Assembly: GCF_000208865.1 (NCBI RefSeq)
Contig: NC_018385.1
Span: 186,001-250,000, forward strand
Direction: 5' to 3'
DNA: 64,000 bases
Source: Neospora caninum Liverpool
Taxonomy: Eukaryota; Apicomplexa; Conoidasida; Eucoccidiorida; Sarcocystidae
Each line of letters begins with the position of its first letter. Positions within the stretch are counted from its first letter, which is position 1. The translations under genes and the position numbers were made by a program. The notes under the pieces were generated by a model. The model did no database searches, was not told the DNA's origin, and saw only the letters and a list, made by a program, of their open reading frames with translations. Positions 34,540-43,500 of the stretch are shown here, one piece after another.

Positions 34540-37500
34540 CTAACCGCACATCTTCTCGACTGCTGGATGAGGGCAGAAGAGTAAATTTGCCAGTGGGTTT
34601 TCCATCAACAGCCAGTCGCCTGGTGTCAGGAACTTCTCAAAGTGTCGGAACCTGTCTTCGTAGGTTTCGTGCCTCGGGTTCCGATCGTATCCAGGGCGCG
34701 TGCCCACAGTCGCTTGTCGGTCCCCCGGAAACCGGTCGCTTTCAACGCCACGCGACGGCTGGGAAACCCACAACCCAGCCGCGTCTGAGCCGTCCCGCAT
34801 CGTCTCCGGTCCAGGCCCCCCTCCCTGCGCTCCGAGGCCGTCGCGCGCTCCACGTTGCCGCTCTCGTCTCTGAATCTGCGCATTCAGGAACGAGAATGGG
34901 AATGTCCTCAGCACCAGCAGGCGCTCGTAAAACTCGGGGTCCACTGCATCCCTGCATGCAGCCTCCAACGCGTCTGGTACGCCGACGTGTTCGCCTGGGG
35001 CCACATCGGACTCCTGGCGAGACCCGCGGCCGCGCACGGCTCCAGAGTCACCGCAGATCTCGGACCCGCCCGCCGGTCGATGCCCATCGGCAACGGGCGG
35101 CTGCGCCTGGTAGTCCCCCCAGACGGTCCCTGTCTCTTCGATTTCGCCACAGCGCGCGCCGTTAGGTTTTGCACCCGAGTCGGCAGACGACCAGAGGCGC
35201 TCCGGAAGCGGCTCTCCTCGCGACACCCTCCAGAGGGCTTCTTCCAAAACCCGCGACGGGGTCGGCTCAACTGGAAGTCCGAGATGCCCCGAAGCGACGC
35301 GCACAGCCGGTCCTCCCGCGCCTCGTGCGGCAAAACAGCTCACAGAGTCTCCAGACTGCCCTCGGTGCGCTGTGTCCCAGACCCCCTCGCGTTCGGGGTT
35401 CACAGATCCCAGCGCGGACACGGCGTCTCCGACGCGTTCGGGGTTCACAGATCCCAGCGCGGACACGGCGTCTCCGACGCGTTCGGGGTTCACAGATCCC
35501 AGCGCGGACACGGCGTCTCCGACGCGTTCCGCCCGAGCCGTCGTTCCACTGAGAGACGCGCGCCAGCCGCGCTCTATCGACGACGAAGCGCCGAGGTCTT
35601 CTCGCCCGCCAGGTACGTCCCACTCCGAGGCCGCTCGCGCACGTCCGCCTCCACACCCTGGCAAGAACGCGCGTTCTACGGAAGGGCGAGAGGATCCATT
35701 CCACGACACCCCACATGCACAGGAGGTGAACCCACAGCGCGAACAGGCAAACGCCTCCGGATACGCGCGGGGCCGCGCAGTCGCCGCTGGGTTCGCGCTC
35801 GGGCCTAAGGCGAAAGGGTTGCTGGGCGGGGCCTCGGCGCATGCAGGCGTCTCGTGGCCTCTCTTGAGTCGCAGGTTCGACTCGGGCATTCCAGGTGCCT
35901 GCGTCTCCGCTGCGACGGCGCGTACCAAGTCCACAGGGAAGGCGCTGGAGACTTCCTTCACGAGGCAGAAGGCGGCGCAGAATTCGTCGAGCGTGACGAG
36001 GCACCGGTGGTCGAGCAGCAGGAGAAACGCGTGCTCGAGACGATTCAACTCCCCGACGGAGATGCCCCCAAACTTGGCCCACAATCCGTTCGTGTAGAAC
36101 CGGTCGGAGTGCGCTTTGGTGACCGTCATGAAGGCCGTGAGGAGGAGGCGGTGCGCGTTCCGAGCGCAGAACGGGAGATGCGGATGGCGGGTGAGAACCC
36201 GTGAGATCAAGACGAAAGCAATCAACGCCTCGTGGGCGGAGATTTGGGAAAACCGCTGGAGGCGCAACACGTACTCTCGGATCGACACCGACGGCAGGTG
36301 CTGTCCCGCAAAGAGTCGCCACAAATCCCTGTACAGGCCGCGCGCCGACTGAGCATCGGAAGCTGAAGTCTCGCCTCTTGAAACGCCGTATGTGGCGCAG
36401 GACGTGGGAAGTGAGGGGGAACGGGAGGACTCCGCGCGCCAAGGCTCGTCCGTCTCCACACACAGTCTCCCTGGCGCATCCGCATCGCCCTCGGCGCCCG
36501 ACACTCCTCTGTAGGCATGTGTCGCGTCTCCCTCGTGGGTGACGACGCAGGCGGCATGCATACCTGCGAACTCGCGACACTCGGTGTCCTGCGACGGAGA
36601 CAACTCCTCGAGCTCGAGCTCTTCTCGGCCTTCCGTCTCCCACTCGCCAACCGGCCGCGCCGCCTCCTCGCGAGCTCCGCAACCAAAATGAGGCGCCCCA
36701 GCGGTGGGCGGCGCACGAGGCCTCTCCGAACGCGCAGGGCGGAAGGACTGCACTGCGTAAGATGCCCTCTGGAACGGCGGGGCCGAAGAGGAGTAGATGC
36801 GAGGTGCGAACTGCCGTGCCGTGTCCCGGTGTCTCCGACTCTCTGCCTCGGCGGAGACAGCGAGTTGAGCCCCCGCGACAGGGCTCGACAACGGGCGACG
36901 TGCGTCGCCCCACTCGGGAACAGGCGCGTCCAGGCCAAACTCTGTGGGGTCGAGAGTCTCCGACCCCTCGCCAGAGAGACACGCGTCGACCGCAAGCGAG
37001 GCGGAGACGCAAGTCTCTCGAGCATTCGCGGCGCCTGGTCCTCCAGAGGGATGGCCAGTGCCCGAGAAGACAGCCTGTTCCGCCTCGACGCCTTCTGTCA
37101 GAGTCGCTTCATCCCACCTCGTCACCGTCTCGCCCTCAGACGCCCGCCAGGGGCTTCTCGGGCATGTCCAAGTTGCAGCCGCTTTCTCACCTCGCACCCC
37201 GCAGAGATCTTCTCGCTTCTCGCGCGGCTCGTCTCCCACGGGACACGCCGTTCCGTTCTCCAGCGGACACTCGCGCGCCTCCGGCGCTCCCCACAGTTTG
37301 GAGGATCGGTCTCCGACACCGCTGGACACGCACGCCGTTGTCGCTGCGCCCCCAGCCCCGTGTGCCTCTGTGCGCTCTGCGCCGCGCTCCCGTCTGCAGG
37401 GGTCGCCGCTTCGCGCTGGAGCGGCTGACGTCTCGCACGCGCACATGCGTTTAAGCTTCGCCTTCTCGGCCCGAGACACCACGACGGCGAAGAGACACGC

Positions 37501-40500
37501 CTCGTCCAGAACTGCGGCGACTCGCGGCGGCTGCTGGAGCACCAAGGCCGCGAGGGCTGCGACTTCCGCCACATGCAACGGAAAGAAAACGGGGAGAACC
37601 GAGTCGTGGAGGAGGAGCCCAAGGGCCGGTGGATGGCGCGTGTACAGGTCGGGGATCAGCCGCAGCAGGGCCTTCGCCTCGCTCGCGTCATTGTTGTCGC
37701 GCGTAACCTCTTTCGGCCTCTCGTCCGTGCGCGGCGCCACGTACCGCGCTTGCGCGCTAGCGAGAGCAGGGCGGAACGCGTCTCTGGGCGCATGAGGGCC
37801 GAAGCCACAGACAGCCGCGTGCTGTGGCGGGGCGTCGCAGAACGCCCTGCCAGGTCCCGGGTGTACCCACAGCGAAGCGGCGTTGTCGCTTCCCCGAGCG
37901 AGCGCCGCAATCTCTTCCGAAGTGATGGGCCCCGACGGGAACGACCTGTGAGCACGAACAGACACTTGAACGCGAGACGCGTCGACTTCAGAGCCGACGT
38001 GTCTCGCACCCGACGCTCTCTGAAACATCTCCAGGCCCGAAGGCGCGACGCGCGGGGGGAACGCCTCGGCACCCGGAGCGTCTGACCGCACCAGCTTCGC
38101 ATACTCGGCCAAGGCCAAGGTGTGCAACCTTTCACACTGTCGCTGGTCGAGCGCATGCAGTTCGTATGCTGTCCCGTCCCCTCCCTCCCCTCTGCGTGCC
38201 TCGGCCGCGGCCGCTGCGCGGAACGGCACGCCGCCCGTCCCCGGCAGCTCGTCAGACACAGTCGCGCCTTGGGAAAACGCATGCAGCGCGCGTTCCGGGA
38301 GACGTGCGAGGGAGTGAGAGACCGGGCAACGGTCTTGTGCGTCCGGGTTGCTCCGCGGCTCCTGTGCCGCGAACTCCGCTGCGAACGCCGCCTCGTTTCC
38401 CCTCGCACCCTTCGCGCTGGTCTTCAGCGCTCGCGCCGCGTGCGCCGCCTGTGCACACAGCGCCTGGGAGACTGGTTGGACCTTCGAGATCGACGCCGCG
38501 ATTCGCCCCACGTGGTACTGGAGCTGGCCCACCAACTCAAGCACCCGCACGCGCTCCGTGACTCTCGCTGGGGTCTCCCGTTCCCGCGCCCTCGGCTCGG
38601 CCAGCGTCGGAGCGTCGCGCACCCACCTCTCGACTGCCGCGCGCTCGTCGCTCCTCAGATCCGGCTCCTGGCGCTCCCACGCAGGCTGCGCGAGGCCGGC
38701 GTGGCCGCTCGCCGGCGGTACTGCGCCCTGCGCGAACTGCCGAGTTGAGCTTAGTGCGGGGAACGCGCTCGCATTGGCATGGGCAAATGCCGGAGGCCGT
38801 GGAGCCTCGTTCAGGAGCATCTCGCGCCTAGCATGCGTCTCACCTCCAGGCGCAAGTAGCCCCGGCTCCAGCAGCGGACGGAAGGCGACTTCGGACCTCG
38901 CGGCGACCTGATCGCCGGTTTGACGTCCGACGCCGCCAGCGGACCCGTAGACTCCTGGCCCCGTCGACGGCAGATCCTCCCGGTGCGCGTCGCCGTTCAG
39001 GGGGAGCGCGGTCGGCTCCGAGGCCACGGGCCCAAGAGGGACAGCGCGAAATGCCGCGACGGAAGGCTCAGGATTCTGGGTTGCCCACGGCAGCAACAGG
39101 GCCAGGCGAAGGTTGCGCTCCATCGCCCTGTTGTACGCGTGCTGGTCTTCGATGCCAAGATGCGACGGCGCCGGGCCGAGGCGGCTGTCGTCGAGAGACA
39201 GCGGCCTGCCGTACTCCAGGCTTCTTCTCTCGCTTGGCAGAGAGTCAACCGTCTTCCCCGGTATGGGCCTTCTCGTCACGTTCTCGAGCCGTGTCACCCC
39301 GGAGCCGTCGCCGACGCCGCTCGCTCTGGCGAGGTCGCAACCCGCGCGGAAACGCGCAGCCTCCACAGGCTGCTCATATCCGACCTCGCGTCGCAAATGT
39401 CCAGGCAAACTCGTCTCGGCTGCGGTCGGCGCGGGATAGTTCGGGAATGCATGCGGCGCGCCTCCCCCCTCTTGCGCGTCCAGCCGCTCTGCGTCGGCGG
39501 CTCCATACACGAAAGCAGCGGCCGTGTTCCGCACCGACACGAGTTCATCCGCGGGGTTCCCCGCGGATCTGGGCGGAGCCCAGGACAGTCCCGCATGCGC
39601 ACCCGCAGGATGCGCGCCCGCAGCCTGCGAGATCGGCAGATGCGAGTAAGGGTACGCTGGGGCGCTTGCCAGGGGAGCACCGTCGGTCGCACCGTAGGCT
39701 GTGTGTGCGCCTGCGGCGCTCTGTGCATTCCCGGACGAGACAAAGGCGTGTGTGCGTCGCACGTCGACTGTCCCCTGTGCGCGGGCGCTCGCGGGGCCGA
39801 AGGCCGACTGGGAGGGGAAGGCTCCTGGCCGAGGGTGGTTCGGGACGGAGAGCGCCCGGGCCCCGGCCGCGCCGTCGCCGTTTGCCTGCAGCACATCCTG
39901 GGAAATCAGATCTTGTTGCTCGGTGATCAGGTCGGAGACGTGCGCGAGTGCCCGCGAGATCCACAGGCGCGTCTGGTGCCGAGCGCTCGTGTCGGCCGCG
40001 GCGCCGTCCCCCCCAGCCACTGCGAGACTTGTCTGGACGTCCGCAGGTCGCCAGGCTCCGAGGCCGCTCTGGGCTGCGGGGTCCGCAGGGCGAGAGGAAC
40101 TCTGCGCGCCGCAAGGTCCCGACGCTCGGCCAGGCAAGCCCGCGCCCAGCGACTCCACGTGCGGCGGGAGACCGCTCTGGCTGAAGCTCCGGCCGCTCGC
40201 GCTCCCCTCGGGCGCCTCGGAAAACGGACAGGGCTGAGCTGTGAAGTCCCAAGGGTTGCTGTCTGGGGAGGAGGAGAACGACGCGAACGCCGAGGTCGGC
40301 GAGGACGAGGGCGTTCCCGCGTCTCGGCCCGTCTCAGGCTGCAGAAGAATGTCCAGACTCTGGCTCAAACTCGCGAGTGCCGAGGCCGGCACCTGGAGAC
40401 TCGCGCGCGCCATCATCGGGTGGGCGACGAGAAGTGCGCGAAGCGCCGCTGTGTACGCTGGATCCTGGAGGAGCGGCAAGGACGAGACCAGAAACGCGGC

Positions 40501-42657
40501 GAGGTCTCGTCCCAGCTGCTTCATCTCCTCCTCTTCCTTCTTCGAGGGAACGCGAGTCGTGAGCGCCGGCCGCTGCGCAAATGGGCGCCTCCCCTCGCCC
40601 GACGGCCTCGATCCCTCGACCGGAAACCGAAGTGCATGCGCCGACCCGTGGCGACGCAACGGCGGCAAGCGGGACTGGAGGCCGGCCGCTGGTGCCTTCG
40701 CGACCGGGCCCAACCCGCCCCACCCCATCAGGCGCGCAACGACGTCGGAGCTCCCGTGATTCAACAGGATCCGCGCGTCGCCCTGTCCCCACAAGTCCGA
40801 GAACTCCCGCGCATGCCTCGAGGCCCGCTCGCCTGCGAACGCCGGCTCCGCAGCAGGCAGGTGCGAAACAGGCGCGCGCTGGACGGGGGCGTCTCGAGGT
40901 TCCCACAACGCCTCCGTGTGCGTGTCGCGAGGCTCCGCCTCCGCGCCTAAGAGACGTTCGCCACTCTCGTCCTCACGGCGCGCAGGACCGGCCGCGGGAG
41001 GGTCAAGATACGCCTTCTCACCTTGATGGCGAGATTCGTCTGGGCCTTCCTCCGAGACAGCCTCAGGGACGACGTCGACCTCGGCGCAGTCCACCTGGGG
41101 GAGTCCGGAGTCTCTCTGCTCAGGCGTCTCGGCGACCTGGACAGGTGCCCAGTTCGACGCCCCATCCCCCCGGGGGCTCGACCCCGCATCGGCTGGTTCC
41201 TCCTCTCTGCTCTGACTCGCGTCCGAGGTGCGCGTTCGCGAGGCGTCCTCCGCGCCCATGCTGGAGGGTGCGGCCTCGTTGTGCGGGGAGCCGGACATGT
41301 GGGCGTTGCCGTCGCCTCCAGCACGGGCTGATCCCCTGTCGTCTGCCTGATTGTGCTCTCCTTTGTCTCCCTCCCGCGCCCCATCCGCGTCCGTTCCGCC
41401 CGGTTCGTTCTCGTCCCCGTCCACGAGGACCGTTGCCTCCACGTCCGTCGGTGCTTCTTGCCTCACCTCGGTCTCCTCGTCGTGTTCTTCTTTCTCTGTC
41501 TCCTTGGAGTCCCCGTCGCCTTCCGTTTCCGCGTGCCCGCCAGACGGGTCCTTCTCTTCCCTCTCTGGGCTCGCCGCTTCGTCTTCTTCCTCGCTCGCTC
41601 CCTCAAACAGGTTGTGGTCATCGAGTGTGTAGACATCCCAAGAGCCGCGGCGACTCTGGCCCGCGCTCCGCAGGCGGCGTCGGGGCACACTGTCGCTCAT
41701 GCTGCTCATGCGCCGAGGCGAGGAGCAGAGAACGCTCCCCGAGCTCACCAGGCTCGGCGTGCCCGTCCCGAAATCTGCGACTGTGCTGGACTCGCTGCAG
41801 TCGCTGAAGCGGCGACGGTCCCCCAGCCGAGGCCGCCCCGAGGCGAGGCTCGGCGTTTGCGCGCCTTCCCGTGGCTCCTTCGCGCGCTGCCGCCGGTCGC
41901 CGCGAGCCGGTTTGGGCGGCGTGCTGGGCGAGAGACGCCCGCCGGGGGGCGAGGCTGTCTCCCGGGGCGAGAACCCGCGAGCCTCGCCCAACCGGCCTGA
42001 ACCCGCCCAGCGACCCCGCAGAAAGAAGCCGCCCACGCCGACAGTCCCCGCCGCGCTGTCTCCGTAGCGGGCGAGCGGCGAGATGGGCAAGTCGGTCGTC
42101 ACCCGTCTGACGCCGGGGAAATCCTCGTCGCGCTCGAGAGCCGCGCACGCATCTTTCCTTTCGCCGCCAGAGACTGCGGGGCGCGGGGCCTGCCGGCGCA
42201 GCGAGGCGACGCGGGCGAACCGCGCCCGAGCTGTCTCCGCGGGAGGGACAGCCGGTTTTTCAGCCCGCTCGCTCGCCTCAGCGTCGCCCAGGCCGCCTCT
42301 CGCGGAGGCCGAGCCGAAGAGCGAAGAGGACGGCGCAGACGAGGACGACGCCTCGGCGCGGGAGGCGAGGCGCGGCGCGTGCGGGGCCGAGAGCGACCGA
42401 GACGTCTCGGGAGAGGTATCGGGAGAAGTCTCGGGAGAGGTATCGGGAGAGGAGGTATCGGGAGAAGTCTCGGGAGAGGAGGTATCGGGAGAAGAGGTAT
42501 CGGGAGAAGTCTCGGGAGAGGAGGTATCGGGAGAAGAGGTATCGGGAGAAGAGGTATCGGGAGAAGAGGTATCGGGAGAAGACTCGCGGGTGTCCTGAGA
42601 AGCGGGGCGCAAAGGGGTGCACCCCGCCCCTTCGTCGCCAGCTGAAATTCCACTCAT
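34540..42657 (-). CDS. Giant PHO80/P-type cyclin
   Basis: An intronless frame of about 2,705 residues. The open frame begins with GTG at 42828, but the first ATG, at 42657, is taken as the start; it precedes MSGISAGDEG and has G at -3. A cyclin box lies at about 36340-35935 (residues about 2107-2241). It has the P-type hallmarks VSIREYVLRLQRFSQIS, HRLLLTAFMTVTKAHSD, WAKFGGISVGELNRLE and FLLLLDHRCLVTLDEF. P-type cyclins activate partner CDKs in phosphate, nutrient or cell-cycle control, and apicomplexans have several. The usual size is 200-400 residues, so about 2,100 residues upstream are extra: Ser/Pro/Glu-rich disorder with helical islands (for example VLELVGQLQYHVGRIAASIS and LLRLIPDLYTRHPPALGLLL). 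The N-terminus has an SPDT/SPET repeat. After the cyclin box comes a Cys cluster (CSRCGFTSCAC), a 15-residue triple repeat and a conserved-looking C-terminus (TYEDRFRHFEKFLTPGDWLL). Family assignment is strong; the partner kinase is unknown. Confidence 0.88.
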   Translation of the reverse strand: MSGISAGDEGAGCTPLRPASQDTRESSPDTSSPDTSSPDTSSPDTSSPETSPDTSSPDTSSPETSPDTSSPDTSPETSPDTSPETSRSLSAPHAPRLASRAEASSSSAPSSSLFGSASARGGLGDAEASERAEKPAVPPAETARARFARVASLRRQAPRPAVSGGERKDACAALERDEDFPGVRRVTTDLPISPLARYGDSAAGTVGVGGFFLRGRWAGSGRLGEARGFSPRETASPPGGRLSPSTPPKPARGDRRQRAKEPREGAQTPSLASGRPRLGDRRRFSDCSESSTVADFGTGTPSLVSSGSVLCSSPRRMSSMSDSVPRRRLRSAGQSRRGSWDVYTLDDHNLFEGASEEEDEAASPEREEKDPSGGHAETEGDGDSKETEKEEHDEETEVRQEAPTDVEATVLVDGDENEPGGTDADGAREGDKGEHNQADDRGSARAGGDGNAHMSGSPHNEAAPSSMGAEDASRTRTSDASQSREEEPADAGSSPRGDGASNWAPVQVAETPEQRDSGLPQVDCAEVDVVPEAVSEEGPDESRHQGEKAYLDPPAAGPARREDESGERLLGAEAEPRDTHTEALWEPRDAPVQRAPVSHLPAAEPAFAGERASRHAREFSDLWGQGDARILLNHGSSDVVARLMGWGGLGPVAKAPAAGLQSRLPPLRRHGSAHALRFPVEGSRPSGEGRRPFAQRPALTTRVPSKKEEEEMKQLGRDLAAFLVSSLPLLQDPAYTAALRALLVAHPMMARASLQVPASALASLSQSLDILLQPETGRDAGTPSSSPTSAFASFSSSPDSNPWDFTAQPCPFSEAPEGSASGRSFSQSGLPPHVESLGAGLPGRASGPCGAQSSSRPADPAAQSGLGAWRPADVQTSLAVAGGDGAAADTSARHQTRLWISRALAHVSDLITEQQDLISQDVLQANGDGAAGARALSVPNHPRPGAFPSQSAFGPASARAQGTVDVRRTHAFVSSGNAQSAAGAHTAYGATDGAPLASAPAYPYSHLPISQAAGAHPAGAHAGLSWAPPRSAGNPADELVSVRNTAAAFVYGAADAERLDAQEGGGAPHAFPNYPAPTAAETSLPGHLRREVGYEQPVEAARFRAGCDLARASGVGDGSGVTRLENVTRRPIPGKTVDSLPSERRSLEYGRPLSLDDSRLGPAPSHLGIEDQHAYNRAMERNLRLALLLPWATQNPEPSVAAFRAVPLGPVASEPTALPLNGDAHREDLPSTGPGVYGSAGGVGRQTGDQVAARSEVAFRPLLEPGLLAPGGETHARREMLLNEAPRPPAFAHANASAFPALSSTRQFAQGAVPPASGHAGLAQPAWERQEPDLRSDERAAVERWVRDAPTLAEPRARERETPARVTERVRVLELVGQLQYHVGRIAASISKVQPVSQALCAQAAHAARALKTSAKGARGNEAAFAAEFAAQEPRSNPDAQDRCPVSHSLARLPERALHAFSQGATVSDELPGTGGVPFRAAAAAEARRGEGGDGTAYELHALDQRQCERLHTLALAEYAKLVRSDAPGAEAFPPRVAPSGLEMFQRASGARHVGSEVDASRVQVSVRAHRSFPSGPITSEEIAALARGSDNAASLWVHPGPGRAFCDAPPQHAAVCGFGPHAPRDAFRPALASAQARYVAPRTDERPKEVTRDNNDASEAKALLRLIPDLYTRHPPALGLLLHDSVLPVFFPLHVAEVAALAALVLQQPPRVAAVLDEACLFAVVVSRAEKAKLKRMCACETSAAPARSGDPCRRERGAERTEAHGAGGAATTACVSSGVGDRSSKLWGAPEARECPLENGTACPVGDEPREKREDLCGVRGEKAAATWTCPRSPWRASEGETVTRWDEATLTEGVEAEQAVFSGTGHPSGGPGAANARETCVSASLAVDACLSGEGSETLDPTEFGLDAPVPEWGDARRPLSSPVAGAQLAVSAEAESRRHRDTARQFAPRIYSSSAPPFQRASYAVQSFRPARSERPRAPPTAGAPHFGCGAREEAARPVGEWETEGREELELEELSPSQDTECREFAGMHAACVVTHEGDATHAYRGVSGAEGDADAPGRLCVETDEPWRAESSRSPSLPTSCATYGVSRGETSASDAQSARGLYRDLWRLFAGQHLPSVSIREYVLRLQRFSQISAHEALIAFVLISRVLTRHPHLPFCARNAHRLLLTAFMTVTKAHSDRFYTNGLWAKFGGISVGELNRLEHAFLLLLDHRCLVTLDEFCAAFCLVKEVSSAFPVDLVRAVAAETQAPGMPESNLRLKRGHETPACAEAPPSNPFALGPSANPAATARPRAYPEAFACSRCGFTSCACGVSWNGSSRPSVERAFLPGCGGGRARAASEWDVPGGREDLGASSSIERGWRASLSGTTARAERVGDAVSALGSVNPERVGDAVSALGSVNPERVGDAVSALGSVNPEREGVWDTAHRGQSGDSVSCFAARGAGGPAVRVASGHLGLPVEPTPSRVLEEALWRVSRGEPLPERLWSSADSGAKPNGARCGEIEETGTVWGDYQAQPPVADGHRPAGGSEICGDSGAVRGRGSRQESDVAPGEHVGVPDALEAACRDAVDPEFYERLLVLRTFPFSFLNAQIQRRERQRGARDGLGAQGGGPGPETMRDGSDAAGLWVSQPSRGVESDRFPGDRQATVGTRPGYDRNPRHETYEDRFRHFEKFLTPGDWLLMENPLANLLFCPHPAVEKMCG
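35389..35523. repeat. Three perfect 45-bp tandem repeats in the cyclin gene
   Basis: Three identical 45-bp units at 35389-35433, 35434-35478 and 35479-35523 encode ERVGDAVSALGSVNP three times on the minus strand. The unit is a multiple of three, so copy changes keep the reading frame. Perfect identity suggests recent expansion. Confidence 0.95.
42406..42584. repeat. SPDT/SPET coding minisatellite at the cyclin N-terminus
   Basis: Degenerate 12-15-bp units (GGTATCGGGAGAAGA and GTCTCGGGAGA forms) encode about 60 residues of SSPDT, SPDT and SPET repeats on the minus strand just after the start. Every unit adds a Ser-Pro site, the minimal target of proline-directed kinases. The tract is likely polymorphic. 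Confidence 0.9.
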
Positions 42658-42830
42658 TCCATTTGAGACAAAAAAACACGAAAACGCTCTGGCTGTTGCC
42701 TCCCGGTCCGCCTCGCTGTCTCGGGCGACGGGCGCAGTGCGAAACAACGTGCGCGAGACGCGAAAGAACGCGCGCTTGCGATCCGGAGAACCGATCTGCG
42801 CGAGAAAAGAGCGACTTTTGAGGCGCACGC

Positions 42831-42842
42831 GGGGGGGGGGGG
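42831..42842. repeat. Poly-G tract in the 5' region of the cyclin gene
   Basis: Twelve consecutive G on the plus strand, about 175 bp upstream of the cyclin ATG. A second, 22-bp G-rich run with one A lies at 42950-42971. Confidence 0.9.
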
Positions 42843-43493
42843 TTTAGCGCCACGCGTGGAAAGGCGTGTGCACGAAAGCGCGAAGCGTAAGAGGAGAGAG
42901 ACAGACCTTGGAAAGGAGCGGTCGCTTGCGGGGCGCGAGTCTCAAAATCGGGGGGGAGGGGGGGGGGGGGGAAGCTGGGGACTGCAACGGGGTCTGAAGA
43001 AGGAGCGGAACCGGCGTGGAGCGCGCGGAACAGGAAAACACCAGAGAGGCGCACTCCGCAGCCCGCGAGAACTTCCGAGAAAAAACAGCAAAGAAAGACG
43101 GCTGCGCAAGCGCCCACGAGAGAAGTGGACGAAGCAAAGAGACGGCGGAACTCGCCCTCACCAACGTCTTCAGGAAAAGAAGCTGGAGGTACCAGTGGGT
43201 TCCCGAGGCACCGGCGGAAGCGGCGCAGTGCGTGGAGGCGAAGAGTCAGAGTGGGGTTCGCCCGGAAACACGAGAGGAAAGAAAGTTGGGAACAGCACAA
43301 GTGAGGGGAGCGAGAACGGGTAGCGGGGGAGATAGGAGGATGAAGACCAGGTGGGACCTCAAAAGGGAGAGGAGAATGGATGTACGTGCTTTTCGGCTGC
43401 GAGCGGAAGAGAACCAACCCGCCAGGGGGTTCCCCGGAAAGGCGAAAACGCCTACGTTCCGCGACTTCACGGCCCCGTTAGAGCTTGCTGTCT

Positions 43494-43500
43494 TGCATGC
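43494..43500. promoter_or_regulatory. TGCATGC motif upstream of the cyclin gene
   Basis: The motif is about 0.8 kb upstream of the cyclin ATG. It matches the known Toxoplasma promoter motif by sequence and position only. Confidence 0.35.

Noticed and set aside
38920..40950. A 676-codon open frame on the plus strand
   Set aside because: It lies antisense within the cyclin gene. It is Arg-rich with no domain and is explained by the high GC and strong codon bias of the opposite strand. The same applies to 40581-41807 and 34855-35808.
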